Shown: positions 43,116-52,213 of the stretch, in pieces | Numbering within the stretch: position 1 is the first letter of the stretch | How the letters are laid out: each line of letters opens with the position of its first letter | Assembly (NCBI RefSeq): GCF_017086405.1 | Contig: NZ_CP070973.1 | Coordinates: forward strand, 4,186,739-4,250,738 | Direction: 5' to 3' | DNA length: 64,000 nt | Source of the DNA: Mycobacterium gordonae | GTDB taxonomy: Bacteria > Actinomycetota > Actinomycetes > Mycobacteriales > Mycobacteriaceae | The notes under the pieces: model-generated | Databases searched by the model: none | Told to the model about the DNA's origin: nothing | What the model saw: the letters and a program-made list of their open reading frames with translations, nothing else | Translations under genes and position numbers: made by a program

Positions 43116-44255
43116 TCAGCGGCGCATGAAGGGCGGCACATCGACGTCGTCGTCGTCGCCACCGATGCTCAGGGTCGCACCGTTGGTGTGCAGCGGGACG
43201 CTGACGGCGTCGACCGGTTCGAACAGCGTCGAGGTGAGCTTGCCGGCCTTGGCCGTCTCGATGCGATGAGCACCACCGGTTTCGTTGCCGCTGACGGCTT
43301 TCCGGCCGGGACCGGCGTCGAAGCCCGCCGCGATCACAGTGACGCGCACCTCGTCGCCGAGCGAGTCGTCGATCACGGTGCCGAAGATGATGTTGGCGTC
43401 CTGATGGGCGGCGTCCTGCACCAGCGAGGCAGCCTCGTTGATCTCGAACAGCCCCAGGTCGCTACCACCGGCGATCGACATCAGCACGCCCTGCGCGCCC
43501 TCCATCGAGGCTTCCAACAGCGGCGAGTTGATGGCGATCTCGGCGGCTTTGAGGGAGCGGCCCTCGCCGCGGGCCGAACCGATACCCATCAGGGCGGTGC
43601 CGGCACCGGACATGATGCCCTTGACGTCGGCGAAGTCGACATTGATCAGGCCCGGGGTGGTGATCAGGTCCGTGATGCCCTGGACACCGTTGAGCAATAC
43701 CTCGTCGGCGCTGCGGAAGGCGTCCATCAGCGAGACCGCCGCGTCGCCCATCTGCAGCAGGCGGTCGTTGGGGATCACGATGAGGGTGTCGCAGCTCTCC
43801 CGCAGCGCTGAGATGCCGTTCTCGGCCTGATTGCTGCGCCGCTTGCCCTCGAACGAGAACGGCCGGGTTACGACGCCGACAGTCAGCGCGCCGAGTTTGC
43901 GTGCGATGCTGGCGACGACGGGCGCCCCACCGGTACCGGTGCCGCCGCCCTCACCGGCGGTGACGAACACCATGTCTGCGCCGCGCAGCAGCTCCTCGAT
44001 CTCCTCCTTGGCGTCCTCGGCCGCCTTCTTGCCGACTTCCGGGTCGGCGCCGGCGCCCAGTCCGCGAGTCGAGTCACGGCCGACGTCGAGCTTGACGTCG
44101 GCATCGCTCATCAGCAACGCCTGCGCGTCGGTATTGATGGCGATGAACTCCACGCCCTTGAGGCCTTGCTCGATCATCCGGTTGACGGCGTTGACGCCGC
44201 CACCACCGATGCCCACGACCTTGATAACGGCCAGGTAATTGTGTGGGGGGGTCAT
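43116..44255 (-). CDS. ftsZ: Cell division GTPase FtsZ
   Basis: This 379-residue tubulin-like protein forms the division ring. Nucleotide motifs are VVGIGGGGVNAVNRM (about residue 13) and the tubulin signature GGGTGTGGAPVVA (about residue 102). The synergy loop region contains DFADVKGIMSGAG. The C-terminal tail ends DDVDVPPFMRR, the binding site for SepF/FtsW partners. ATG at 44255 gives the standard MTPPHNYLAVIK start. A second ATG one codon upstream is also present. The size equals that of M. tuberculosis FtsZ. Confidence 0.98.
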   Translation of the reverse strand: MTPPHNYLAVIKVVGIGGGGVNAVNRMIEQGLKGVEFIAINTDAQALLMSDADVKLDVGRDSTRGLGAGADPEVGKKAAEDAKEEIEELLRGADMVFVTAGEGGGTGTGGAPVVASIARKLGALTVGVVTRPFSFEGKRRSNQAENGISALRESCDTLIVIPNDRLLQMGDAAVSLMDAFRSADEVLLNGVQGITDLITTPGLINVDFADVKGIMSGAGTALMGIGSARGEGRSLKAAEIAINSPLLEASMEGAQGVLMSIAGGSDLGLFEINEAASLVQDAAHQDANIIFGTVIDDSLGDEVRVTVIAAGFDAGPGRKAVSGNETGGAHRIETAKAGKLTSTLFEPVDAVSVPLHTNGATLSIGGDDDDVDVPPFMRR

Positions 44256-44513
44256 CATTCGTCTTCCTCCCTGATGGACTCAAGTTCCCCTGGGTCTGCG
44301 TGCGGTGTGTCTCCTTGCAAAACCCTCAACCTCAACCATAGAGTTAGAGTTATGTCAAGTAGTTCCGCGTAACCAGAACCGTATGGGTACGACGGGCACT
44401 AGCCGTGCAGGCGCGCCGACGCGCCGACGGGTTTTTTGGTTGCGTCCGCGGCGCGAGCAGACGCGAAAACTCCTTCTTCCCGCACATATTGGGGGCTCTG
44501 GCGTCCGCTCGCG
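44256..44513 (-). promoter_or_regulatory. ftsQ-ftsZ intergenic leader
   Basis: This 258-bp gap is one of the largest breaks in the otherwise packed dcw run, so it most likely holds the ftsZ promoters. A GGGAGGAAG ribosome site lies just before the ftsZ ATG. A GC-rich repeat of GCCGACGC type and an adjoining T run lie near 44410-44440. Exact promoter boxes were not fixed. Confidence 0.45.
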
Positions 44514-45482
44514 CTACTTCACTGTTGGCAGGTCCGGGCTGGACACGTCGTAGGTGCGTCCCGGCTGGGTCAACAACGCCGCCAATTTTTCGGCCTTCTC
44601 GGCGGCGCGGTCGGTGGTCCCCCAGATCACCACCCTGCCGTCGGTCAGGGTGAGGGTGATCGAGGACACCGACGGCGCCGCGATCCGCCCCACCTCGCCG
44701 GCGACCTCAGGTCGCAGCGTGCTCAACACCTTCAGCGCGGCCAGGGTGGCCGGATCGGTGGGCCCCGGATTGTCGGCGTCGATGTAGGGCACCGACGGCG
44801 GCGGCTGATCGGTCGCGAAGTCAACGCCGTCGCGATCGAAAAGGTGCGGTCCGTCCGGAAAATCCTTCACCACCACCGGGATCCGCTCGACGATGGTGAT
44901 GCGCAGCGCCGACGGGTACTGTCGCTGGACCCGCGCGCTGGCCACCCGCCGGATCGCGGCGACCCGGTCGGCGACCAGATTGGTGTCGATCTGCAGCAGC
45001 GGTGTCCCGATCCGCACCTGGGCGGCGTCGAGCACCTCCTCCCGCGTCACCACGCCGGTGCCGGTGACCACGACGTTGCGCGCCGACATCGCGGGCGTGA
45101 AGTAGAGGATCAGCCCGAGGCCGATCCCGACGACCACCAGCAGCACCGTGGCCAACAGCATCTTCAGGCCGCGAACGACGCCGCGCCCGACGGGTTTGGG
45201 CTCGGGAAGGACCGTCCCCTTCGCGCGCCGTTTTGCCTCGCGACGGGCCTCCTCGATGGCGGTGGCGCGCGCCTGGGCGGCCCGGCGCTCCGCGCGTTCC
45301 CGGCGGGCACGCCGGCGCGGCCCTTCGAAGTCCTCTTCCTCTTGGGACTCCGGTTGGGGTTCCGGGGCTTGCGAGGTACCGGTGGCAAGCGGCTCGGTCG
45401 TCTCTTCGCCGGTGTCGGCGGAGCCGGGAGCCTCGCTCGCCAGATCGGTGGGTCGAGCCCCTGGTTCGCCGGGTTCGCTCAC
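44514..45482 (-). CDS. ftsQ: Cell division protein FtsQ
   Basis: This 322-residue single-pass division protein has an acidic/Arg-rich cytoplasmic part of about 100 residues. A membrane helix follows (LKMLLATVLLVVVGIGLGLI), then the POTRA domain (SARNVVVTGTGVVTREEVLD) and the beta domain. GTG at 45482 overlaps the murC stop (GTGA). A much longer open frame continues through murC in the same phase but is only a shadow. Confidence 0.94.
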   Translation of the reverse strand: MSEPGEPGARPTDLASEAPGSADTGEETTEPLATGTSQAPEPQPESQEEEDFEGPRRRARRERAERRAAQARATAIEEARREAKRRAKGTVLPEPKPVGRGVVRGLKMLLATVLLVVVGIGLGLILYFTPAMSARNVVVTGTGVVTREEVLDAAQVRIGTPLLQIDTNLVADRVAAIRRVASARVQRQYPSALRITIVERIPVVVKDFPDGPHLFDRDGVDFATDQPPPSVPYIDADNPGPTDPATLAALKVLSTLRPEVAGEVGRIAAPSVSSITLTLTDGRVVIWGTTDRAAEKAEKLAALLTQPGRTYDVSSPDLPTVK

Positions 45483-46936
45483 TGCGACACTCCCCGACCC
45501 GGTGCGCTGCGGTTGGCCCGCATCCGCAGCGCGGCGAGGATCTCGGGGCCGAGCAGCGTCACGTCGCCCGCGCCCATGGTGACAACGACGTCGCCCGGTG
45601 CCGCGGCGTCGGCCACCTCTTCGGCCACCGCCGAGAAGTCCGGCAGGTAGCGCACCGGAACGCTGACATGTTCGGCGACGCTGGCTCCGCTGATGCCGGT
45701 CAGAGGTTGTTCGCGCGCGCCGTAGACGTCGAGTACGAACACGCGGTCGGCGCCGTCCAGTGCGTGCCCGAATGCTTGAGCGAAAGCCTTTGTCCGCGAA
45801 TACAAATGGGGCTGAAACACGACAAGTGAGCGACCGCTGCCGCTCTGCTGGACGACGGAACGGACCGCCGCCAGGGTGGCGCTGATCTCGGTGGGGTGAT
45901 GGGCATAGTCGTCGAACACCCGCACCGAATTGGCGGTGCCGACCAGTTCGAAGCGCCTCCGTACGCCTTCGAACGTGGCCAGCCCGTCGAGCACTTCGTC
46001 GACGGGCGCGCCGGTCTCGGTCGCCGCCAGCAGCGCCGCCAGTGCATTGAGTGCCATGTGGCGTCCCGGCACCGACAGCCGCATCACCCGCTGCTGCGGC
46101 TCGTCGGCAAGCTGGATGAGGGCAACGGCTTCGGTGCCGTGCTGCTCCCAGGACAGCAGGCGAGCGGCCAGCGGTCCCCCCGATTGCGATCCGTAGCGAA
46201 GCACCCGGATGCCCAGCTCGTCCGTGCGCTGCGCCAGTGCCGCAGCTCCCGGGTCGTCGGCGCAGGCCACCAGCGCACCGCCGGGGGCGAGGCGCTCGAC
46301 GAAGGAGTCGAACACCCCGACATATGCGTCGGTGCTGCCGTAAAAGTCCAGGTGGTCGGACTCGATATTGGTCACCACCGCGACGTTCGGGGTGTACTCC
46401 AGCAGCGTGCCGTCGCTTTCGTCGGCTTCGGCGACGAAGTAGTCGCCGCTGCCGTGATGGGCGTTGGTGCCGGCCTCGCCGAGCTCGCCGCCGACGGCGA
46501 ACGACGGGTCGCGCCCGCAGTGCTGCAGCGCGACGATCAGCATCGACGTGGTCGTCGTCTTGCCGTGCGTGCCGGTCACCATCAAGGTGGTGCGCCCGGC
46601 CATCAACTTGGCCAACACCACCGGCCGCAATACCACCGGGATCCCGCGGCGCCGGGCCTCGACCAGCTCGGGATTCGTCTTGGGGATCGCGGCGTGAGTG
46701 GTGATCACGGCGGTGACGCCGCCGGGCAGCAGATCCAGCGACGACGCGTCGTGACCGATCCGGATCAGCGCGCCGCGCGCCCGCAGCGCATGCACACCGC
46801 GCGACTCTTTGGCGTCCGAGCCCGACACCATCCCGCCGCGGTCCAGCAGGATGCGGGCGATGCCGGACATGCCGGCGCCACCGATGCCCACCATGTGCAC
46901 GCGCTGCAGCTCCGGCGGCAGCTGTTCGGCGGTCAC
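45479..46936 (-). CDS. murC: UDP-N-acetylmuramate-L-alanine ligase MurC
   Basis: This 485-residue ATP-dependent ligase adds the first amino acid of the peptidoglycan stem. The N-terminal UDP-MurNAc domain has VHMVGIGGAGMSGIA, the ATP loop is VTGTHGKTTTTSML (about residue 120), and NIESDHLDFYGS holds metal ligands. The C-terminal domain has VFDDYAHHPTEI. GTG overlaps the murG stop. Confidence 0.97.
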   Translation of the reverse strand: MTAEQLPPELQRVHMVGIGGAGMSGIARILLDRGGMVSGSDAKESRGVHALRARGALIRIGHDASSLDLLPGGVTAVITTHAAIPKTNPELVEARRRGIPVVLRPVVLAKLMAGRTTLMVTGTHGKTTTTSMLIVALQHCGRDPSFAVGGELGEAGTNAHHGSGDYFVAEADESDGTLLEYTPNVAVVTNIESDHLDFYGSTDAYVGVFDSFVERLAPGGALVACADDPGAAALAQRTDELGIRVLRYGSQSGGPLAARLLSWEQHGTEAVALIQLADEPQQRVMRLSVPGRHMALNALAALLAATETGAPVDEVLDGLATFEGVRRRFELVGTANSVRVFDDYAHHPTEISATLAAVRSVVQQSGSGRSLVVFQPHLYSRTKAFAQAFGHALDGADRVFVLDVYGAREQPLTGISGASVAEHVSVPVRYLPDFSAVAEEVADAAAPGDVVVTMGAGDVTLLGPEILAALRMRANRSAPGRGVSQ

Positions 46937-48111
46937 CGGCGGGCTCCGCGCATCTGGCGGACGACATCCAGCGCCGCCCGCGCCACCTGCTGCGCGGCGT
47001 CGCGGTGCCCCACCAGGGCCGCCGCCGCAGTCATCGCCGCCAGCCGGGGCGCGTCGTTGAGCAGCCCGGATACGTCGCGCGCCACCAGCTCCGGCGTCAG
47101 CGCGGCATCGGCGACGATCATGCCGCCCCCGGCGTTGACCACCGGCAGCGCGTTGAGCCGCTGCTCTCCGTTGCCGATCGGCAGCGGCACGTAGATGGCG
47201 GGCAGGCCGACGGCCGAGACCTCGGCCACCGTCATCGCGCCCGATCGGCAGATCACCATGTCGGCGGCGGAGTAGGCCAGGTCCATCCGGTCCAGGTAGG
47301 GCACTGCCAGATACGGCGGATCGCCAGGATCGGGTGTGCGCAGGTCGAGAGTGTTCTTGGGGCCGTGCGCGTGCAACACGGACACGCCGGCGGCGGCCAG
47401 GTCGGCGGCCGCGGCGGAGACGGCCCGGTTCAGCGAGACGGCGCCCTGGGAGCCGCCGAACACCAGCAGCACGCGGGCGTCGTCGGCGAAGCCGAAGTGG
47501 GCCCGCGCCTGCGCGCGCAGGGCGGCGCGGTTCAACGTTGTGATCGCCGCCCGTACCGGCACTCCCACCACTTCGGCGCGCCGCAGCCCCGAATCGGGCA
47601 CGGCGGACAGGATCCGGTCGGCGGTCCGGGCGCCCACCCGGTTCGCCAGCCCGGCCCGGGCATTGGCCTCGTGAATCACCACCGGGATGCGGCGGCGCCC
47701 CGGCCTAGCGCGCGAAGCCAGGTAGGCCGGCAACGCCACGTAACCGCCGAAACCGATGACGACGTCGGCGGCCACCTTGTCGAGCACCGCCCGAGTTTCC
47801 CGGACGGCGCGCCAAACGCGGGGTGGCAGGCGGGCCAGGTCGCCGCTGGGCTTTCGTGGCAGCGGCACCGGCGTGATCAGCTCCAGCTGGTAGCCGCGTG
47901 CGGGTACCAGCCGAGTCTCCAGCCCGCGGGCGGTGCCCAGCGCGGTGATCCTGATCCCGGGGCAAAGGGCGGTCAGCGCGTCGGCCACGGCCATGGCCGG
48001 CTCCACGTGACCGGCGGTCCCGCCACCGGCCAGCACGACAGAGAACGCACCACCGGCGGGCAGGGGGCTGTCCCCTGGCCCGCCGGCCGGCTCTGTGACC
48101 TTGTCGTTCAC
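46933..48111 (-). CDS. murG: UDP-GlcNAc transferase MurG
   Basis: This 392-residue GT28-family enzyme makes lipid II from lipid I on the inner membrane face. Motifs are the G-loop VVLAGGGTAGHVEPAMA, VIHEANARAGLANR and CRSGAMTVAEVSAVGLPAIY, with IGNGEQRLNA for UDP-GlcNAc binding. The start overlaps the ftsW stop by 4 nt. Confidence 0.97.
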   Translation of the reverse strand: MNDKVTEPAGGPGDSPLPAGGAFSVVLAGGGTAGHVEPAMAVADALTALCPGIRITALGTARGLETRLVPARGYQLELITPVPLPRKPSGDLARLPPRVWRAVRETRAVLDKVAADVVIGFGGYVALPAYLASRARPGRRRIPVVIHEANARAGLANRVGARTADRILSAVPDSGLRRAEVVGVPVRAAITTLNRAALRAQARAHFGFADDARVLLVFGGSQGAVSLNRAVSAAAADLAAAGVSVLHAHGPKNTLDLRTPDPGDPPYLAVPYLDRMDLAYSAADMVICRSGAMTVAEVSAVGLPAIYVPLPIGNGEQRLNALPVVNAGGGMIVADAALTPELVARDVSGLLNDAPRLAAMTAAAALVGHRDAAQQVARAALDVVRQMRGARR

Positions 48112-49664
48112 CCGTAACGCTGACCTTCCAATGCCCCTACGCGCCCTGGCTGGCGCCGGCCAGCGTATTGCTGGCCAGATCTATGATGCCTTTCCCGCCC
48201 GCGGCCGCTTCCCGCAGACCGCCGACTGGTACGCGGCTGCGCCTTCTGCGGCGGCCCGGCGACCCGCCGGACCGGCTCCCGCGGCGGCTTGCGGGCCGGT
48301 TGCGGACGCTTGCGCTCGCGGAACGACTCGATCCGGCTGGGCACATATGGCTCCGGCGGCGGCAGCCGCAGCAGCCGGTTGACCTTGTCGTCGCGGCCGG
48401 CGCGCAGTGCGGCCACCGCCTCCGGTTCGTGCCGGGCCGCATTCGCCATGATCCCGATCATGAAAAGTGTTGCCGCCGTTGATGTTCCACCGGCGGAGAT
48501 CAGCGGCAACTGCAGGCCGGTCACAGGCAGCAGGCCGATCACATAGCCGATGTTGATGAATGCCTGCCCGAGCACCCACAACGTTGTGGTGGCGGTGAGC
48601 AGGCGCAGGAACGGATCGGCGGACCGGCGGGCGATGCGCATGCCGGTGTAGGCGAACAATCCGAACAGTCCCAGCAGACCCACCGCCCCGATGAGCCCGA
48701 GCTCCTCGCCGATGATCGCGAAGATGAAGTCGTTGTGGGCATTGGGCAGATAGTTCCACTTGGCCACACCCTGGCCCAGGCCGTCGCCGAAGATGCCGCC
48801 GTGCGCCAGCGCGTACTTGGCCTGTCGCGCCTGATAACCGGTGTCCATCGGGTCGTCTTCGGGGTCGAGCCAGGACCGCACCCGGTCAGAGCGATAGCCC
48901 GCCGACATGGCCAACACGGCCCCGGCGGCGAAGACCGCGCCGAGCGAACTGACGAAGACCCGCAGCGGGAGCCCGGCATACCAGAGCAGCCCCAGCAGGA
49001 TGATGCCCAGGGAGACGGTCTGCCCGAGGTCAGGCTGCGCCACGATCAGCCCCAGCGCGATCAGCGCGGCCGGCACCAGCGGAATCAGCATTTCGCGCAG
49101 CGAGGCCCGCTCCAGGCGCCGGGCCGCCAGCAGGTGGGCGCCCCAGATCGCGAAGGCGATCTTCGCCAGCTCGGAGGGCTGCATGGAGAAGCCCGCGATG
49201 ACGAACCACTTGCGAGACCCGTTGGCCAGGTTGCCGATACCCGGAATGAGCACCAGAACCAGCAGGATGATGGTGATCGCGTAGCTGGTGAAGGCAATGC
49301 GCCGGATGAACCGCACCGACATCCGCAACCCGGCGTAGCAGGCGACCAGCCCGACGATGGTCCAGAGCACCTGCTTGCCGAAGATGACCCAGGCCGACCC
49401 GTCGTTGTCGTATGAGTGCACACCGGAGGCCGACAGCACCATGATCAGGCCGAGCGACGTCAGCAGCGCGGTAACAGCGATGATCAGGTGAAACGAGGTC
49501 ATGGGCCGGCCCAGCCAGGCGCCGAACGCGGTGCGCGGCCCGCCCGGCTCGGCCTTGGGCGCGCCGGCATCCTCGGCAACGGCCGCATCGGCCTGGTCGG
49601 CCTGTCCCGTCACCTCGGCAGCGCCGGCCTTCTCCCCCTTGTCCCGGCGGAACAGCCGGGTCAC
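48108..49664 (-). CDS. ftsW: Lipid II polymerase FtsW (SEDS family)
   Basis: This 518-residue multi-pass protein polymerises septal glycan with its partner PbpB/FtsI. It has about ten membrane helices, the SEDS motifs WFVIAGFSMQPSELAK, AQPDLGQTVSLGIILL and LPVTGLQLPLISAGGTS, and a long basic, Pro-rich cytoplasmic tail. GTG at 49664, 16 nt after the murD stop, is preferred because it gives VTRLFRRDKG, which fits the family. The frame continues into murD but would add 29 foreign residues. Confidence 0.95.
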   Translation of the reverse strand: MTRLFRRDKGEKAGAAEVTGQADQADAAVAEDAGAPKAEPGGPRTAFGAWLGRPMTSFHLIIAVTALLTSLGLIMVLSASGVHSYDNDGSAWVIFGKQVLWTIVGLVACYAGLRMSVRFIRRIAFTSYAITIILLVLVLIPGIGNLANGSRKWFVIAGFSMQPSELAKIAFAIWGAHLLAARRLERASLREMLIPLVPAALIALGLIVAQPDLGQTVSLGIILLGLLWYAGLPLRVFVSSLGAVFAAGAVLAMSAGYRSDRVRSWLDPEDDPMDTGYQARQAKYALAHGGIFGDGLGQGVAKWNYLPNAHNDFIFAIIGEELGLIGAVGLLGLFGLFAYTGMRIARRSADPFLRLLTATTTLWVLGQAFINIGYVIGLLPVTGLQLPLISAGGTSTAATLFMIGIMANAARHEPEAVAALRAGRDDKVNRLLRLPPPEPYVPSRIESFRERKRPQPARKPPREPVRRVAGPPQKAQPRTSRRSAGSGRGRERHHRSGQQYAGRRQPGRVGALEGQRYG

Positions 49665-49680
49665 TGCGATACCCACACCC

Positions 49681-51141
49681 CTACCGGACCGCGGCGCGGA
49701 CGGCGGCCGCGAATGCGTCGCCCCGTGCGGCATAGCCGGTGAACTGGTCAAACGATGCGCCAGCCGGGGCGAGCAACACCGCGTCCCCGGGCGTGGCCAG
49801 CTCGCGGGCCGCGGCCACGACCGCGGCCATCACACGAGATCCGACATCCTCGCCGCCTTTATTGACTTGTGTCACATCAGCAACAGAAACCACACCAGTC
49901 GCATGCATCCCAACATCCTCACCTGTAACGACCTGTACGACGGGGACATCGGGGGCGTGTCGTGATAACGCGTCGGCAACCTCGGCGCGGTCTCGCCCGA
50001 AGAGGACCGCTCCGACCAGGTGCGACGCGATGCGCGCGACCTCGGCATCCAGGGATGCGCCCTTGAGCAGACCGCCGGCCAGCCACACCACCCGGGGATA
50101 GGCCAGCACCGACGCCTGCGCGGCGTGCGGGTTGGTGGCCTTGGAATCGTCGACATAGGTGATGCCGTCGACGACAGTCACCACTTCACAGCGGTGGCGG
50201 CCCAGCTGAAACGAGTCGATGGCCGCGGCGATCGCTTCGGGGGGCACATCCACCGCGCGCGCCAGCGCCGCGGCTGCCAGGGTGTTAAGCACGCCGACCG
50301 GACCGGGCACCGGAATCGACGTCACCGGCAGCAGCGGCAGGCCCTCGGCGAACGCGCGGTCGACCAGCTGCCCGTCGCGCACGCCGAGTTCTCCGGGCGC
50401 GGGTGTACCGAGCCGGAAGCCCACCCGGACCGCCGCCGACGCGGTGTCGCGCAGCGCCGCCGCCCGGTCGTCGTCCAAGCCGACGACCGCGACCCGGCCG
50501 GTGAGCACCCGGGCCTTGGCGGCGGTGTAGGCGGCCATGGTGTGGTGCCAGTCCAGGTGGTCTTCGGCGATGTTGAGTACGACGCCGGCCTCGGGCCGCA
50601 GCGAGGGCGCCCAGTACAGCTGGAAGCTGGACAGTTCGACGGCGAGCACGTCCAACGGCTGGTCCAGCACGTCGAGCACCGGGTCGCCGATGTTGCCGCA
50701 CAGCCGGCTGCGCAGTCCGGCGGCGGTCAGCATGTCGTGCAGCATCGAAGTGGTCGTGGTTTTGCCGTTGGTGCCGGTCACCACCAGCCACCGCCGCGGT
50801 GGCCCGAAGTGGCCGGCCGCATCCAGCCGCCAGGCCAGCTCCACGTCACCCCAGATGGGCACACCGGCCGCTGCGGCGGCTGCCAGCACCGGGGTGTCCG
50901 GCTGGAACCCGGGACTGGTGACCACCAGCGCGAACCGGTGGATCTGCGCGATGGCGGTCGCCGGGTCGGCGGTCGCGACACCATTCTCGGCAAGCGGGGC
51001 CAGCATCGCGGGGTCGTCGTCGCACAGCGTCGGCGCGGCGCCGAAACGGGTCAACGCGGACAGCACGGCACGGCCGGTCACCCGGGCCCCGGCGATCAGA
51101 ACGGGCGCACCAGGCGCCAACGGGTCCAGCACGTCAGGCAC
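49681..51141 (-). CDS. murD: UDP-MurNAc-Ala-D-Glu ligase MurD
   Basis: This 486-residue ATP-dependent ligase adds D-Glu. It has the N-terminal APVLIAGARVTGRAVLSAL, the ATP loop VTGTNGKTTTTSML, NIAEDHLDWHHTM, VDDSKATNPHA and the C-terminal PAGASFDQFTGYAARG. A stretch near the C-terminus (49855-49935) is visibly AT-richer than its surroundings, in a loop known to vary among mycobacterial MurD. It overlaps mraY by 8 nt. Confidence 0.97.
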   Translation of the reverse strand: MPDVLDPLAPGAPVLIAGARVTGRAVLSALTRFGAAPTLCDDDPAMLAPLAENGVATADPATAIAQIHRFALVVTSPGFQPDTPVLAAAAAAGVPIWGDVELAWRLDAAGHFGPPRRWLVVTGTNGKTTTTSMLHDMLTAAGLRSRLCGNIGDPVLDVLDQPLDVLAVELSSFQLYWAPSLRPEAGVVLNIAEDHLDWHHTMAAYTAAKARVLTGRVAVVGLDDDRAAALRDTASAAVRVGFRLGTPAPGELGVRDGQLVDRAFAEGLPLLPVTSIPVPGPVGVLNTLAAAALARAVDVPPEAIAAAIDSFQLGRHRCEVVTVVDGITYVDDSKATNPHAAQASVLAYPRVVWLAGGLLKGASLDAEVARIASHLVGAVLFGRDRAEVADALSRHAPDVPVVQVVTGEDVGMHATGVVSVADVTQVNKGGEDVGSRVMAAVVAAARELATPGDAVLLAPAGASFDQFTGYAARGDAFAAAVRAAVR

Positions 51142-52213
51142 CGATCGTGGACAGCCACTCGCCGTAGAACAGGGCGACGCCCAGGCCGCAGCTGATCGCG
51201 GTGAGCAGCCAGAATCGGATGATCACCGTGGTTTCCGCCCAGCCGCCGAGTTCGAAGTGGTGATGGAAGGGGGCCATCCGGAAGACCCGGCGACCGGTGG
51301 TGCGGAAGGCCAGGATCTGCAACACCACCGAGGTGACCTCGGCGACGAACAAAGCCCCCAACACCACCGCGAGAATCTCGGTGCGACTGGTCACCGACAG
51401 GCCGGCGATGATGCCGCCCAGAGCCAACGACCCGGTGTCGCCCATGAAGATCTTGGCCGGCGCGGCATTCCACCACAGAAACCCGATGCAGGCGCCGGCG
51501 GTGGCGGCCGCGATCAGCGCCAGGTCCAGCGGGTCGCGCACGTTGTAGCAGCCCAGGCCCGGCGCGGTGACGCAGGCATTGCGGTACTGCCAGAAGGTGA
51601 TCAGGACGTAGGCGCCGGTGACCATCGCCATGCAGCCGGCCGCCAGGCCGTCCAGTCCGTCGGTGAAATTCACCGCATTGGACCAGGCACTGACCACCAC
51701 CACGCAGAACAGCACGAACAGTCCCGGCGCGAAGGTGACGGTGGCGATCTCCCGCACGTAGGACAGGTCCGCGGTGCCCGGCGTCAGGCCGGCGTTGTTG
51801 CGGAACTGCAGCACCAGCACCGCGAACAGGACGGCGGCGGTGATCTGCCCGACCGTCTTGGCCGTCTTGTTCAGGCCCAGGTTGCGCGAGCGGCGGATCT
51901 TGATCAGGTCGTCGATGAAACCGACCCCGCCCAGGGCGGTGGCCAGGCCCAGCACACACAGACCCGACGCCGAGATGCCTTCGCCGTCGAACGCCAGCCC
52001 GAACAGATGGGTGCCCAGATAGCCGGCCCAGATGCCGGCCAGAATCGCCACCCCACCCATCGACGGCGTACCCCGCTTGGTGTGGTGACTCGGCGGGCCG
52101 TCCTCGCGGATCTGGTGACCGAAACCCTGCCGGGTGAACAGCCGGATCAGCGCCGGAGTCAGCAGGATGGAGACGGTCACCGCGATGGCGACGGCGATCA
52201 GGATCTGTCTCAC
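51134..52213 (-). CDS. mraY: Phospho-MurNAc-pentapeptide transferase MraY (MurX)
   Basis: This 359-residue integral membrane enzyme makes lipid I. It has about ten helices and the conserved cytoplasmic loops NAVNFTDGLDGLAAG and NAAPAKIFMGDTGSLALGG, with the HHH motif in APFHHHFELGGW. The stop overlaps murD by 8 nt and the start overlaps murF by 4 nt. Confidence 0.97.
   Translation of the reverse strand: MRQILIAVAIAVTVSILLTPALIRLFTRQGFGHQIREDGPPSHHTKRGTPSMGGVAILAGIWAGYLGTHLFGLAFDGEGISASGLCVLGLATALGGVGFIDDLIKIRRSRNLGLNKTAKTVGQITAAVLFAVLVLQFRNNAGLTPGTADLSYVREIATVTFAPGLFVLFCVVVVSAWSNAVNFTDGLDGLAAGCMAMVTGAYVLITFWQYRNACVTAPGLGCYNVRDPLDLALIAAATAGACIGFLWWNAAPAKIFMGDTGSLALGGIIAGLSVTSRTEILAVVLGALFVAEVTSVVLQILAFRTTGRRVFRMAPFHHHFELGGWAETTVIIRFWLLTAISCGLGVALFYGEWLSTIGA

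Noticed and set aside
44514..46967. 817-residue minus-strand open frame running through murC into ftsQ
   Set aside because: Only its last 322 codons are protein-like (FtsQ). The part over murC is an out-of-frame shadow kept open by high GC.
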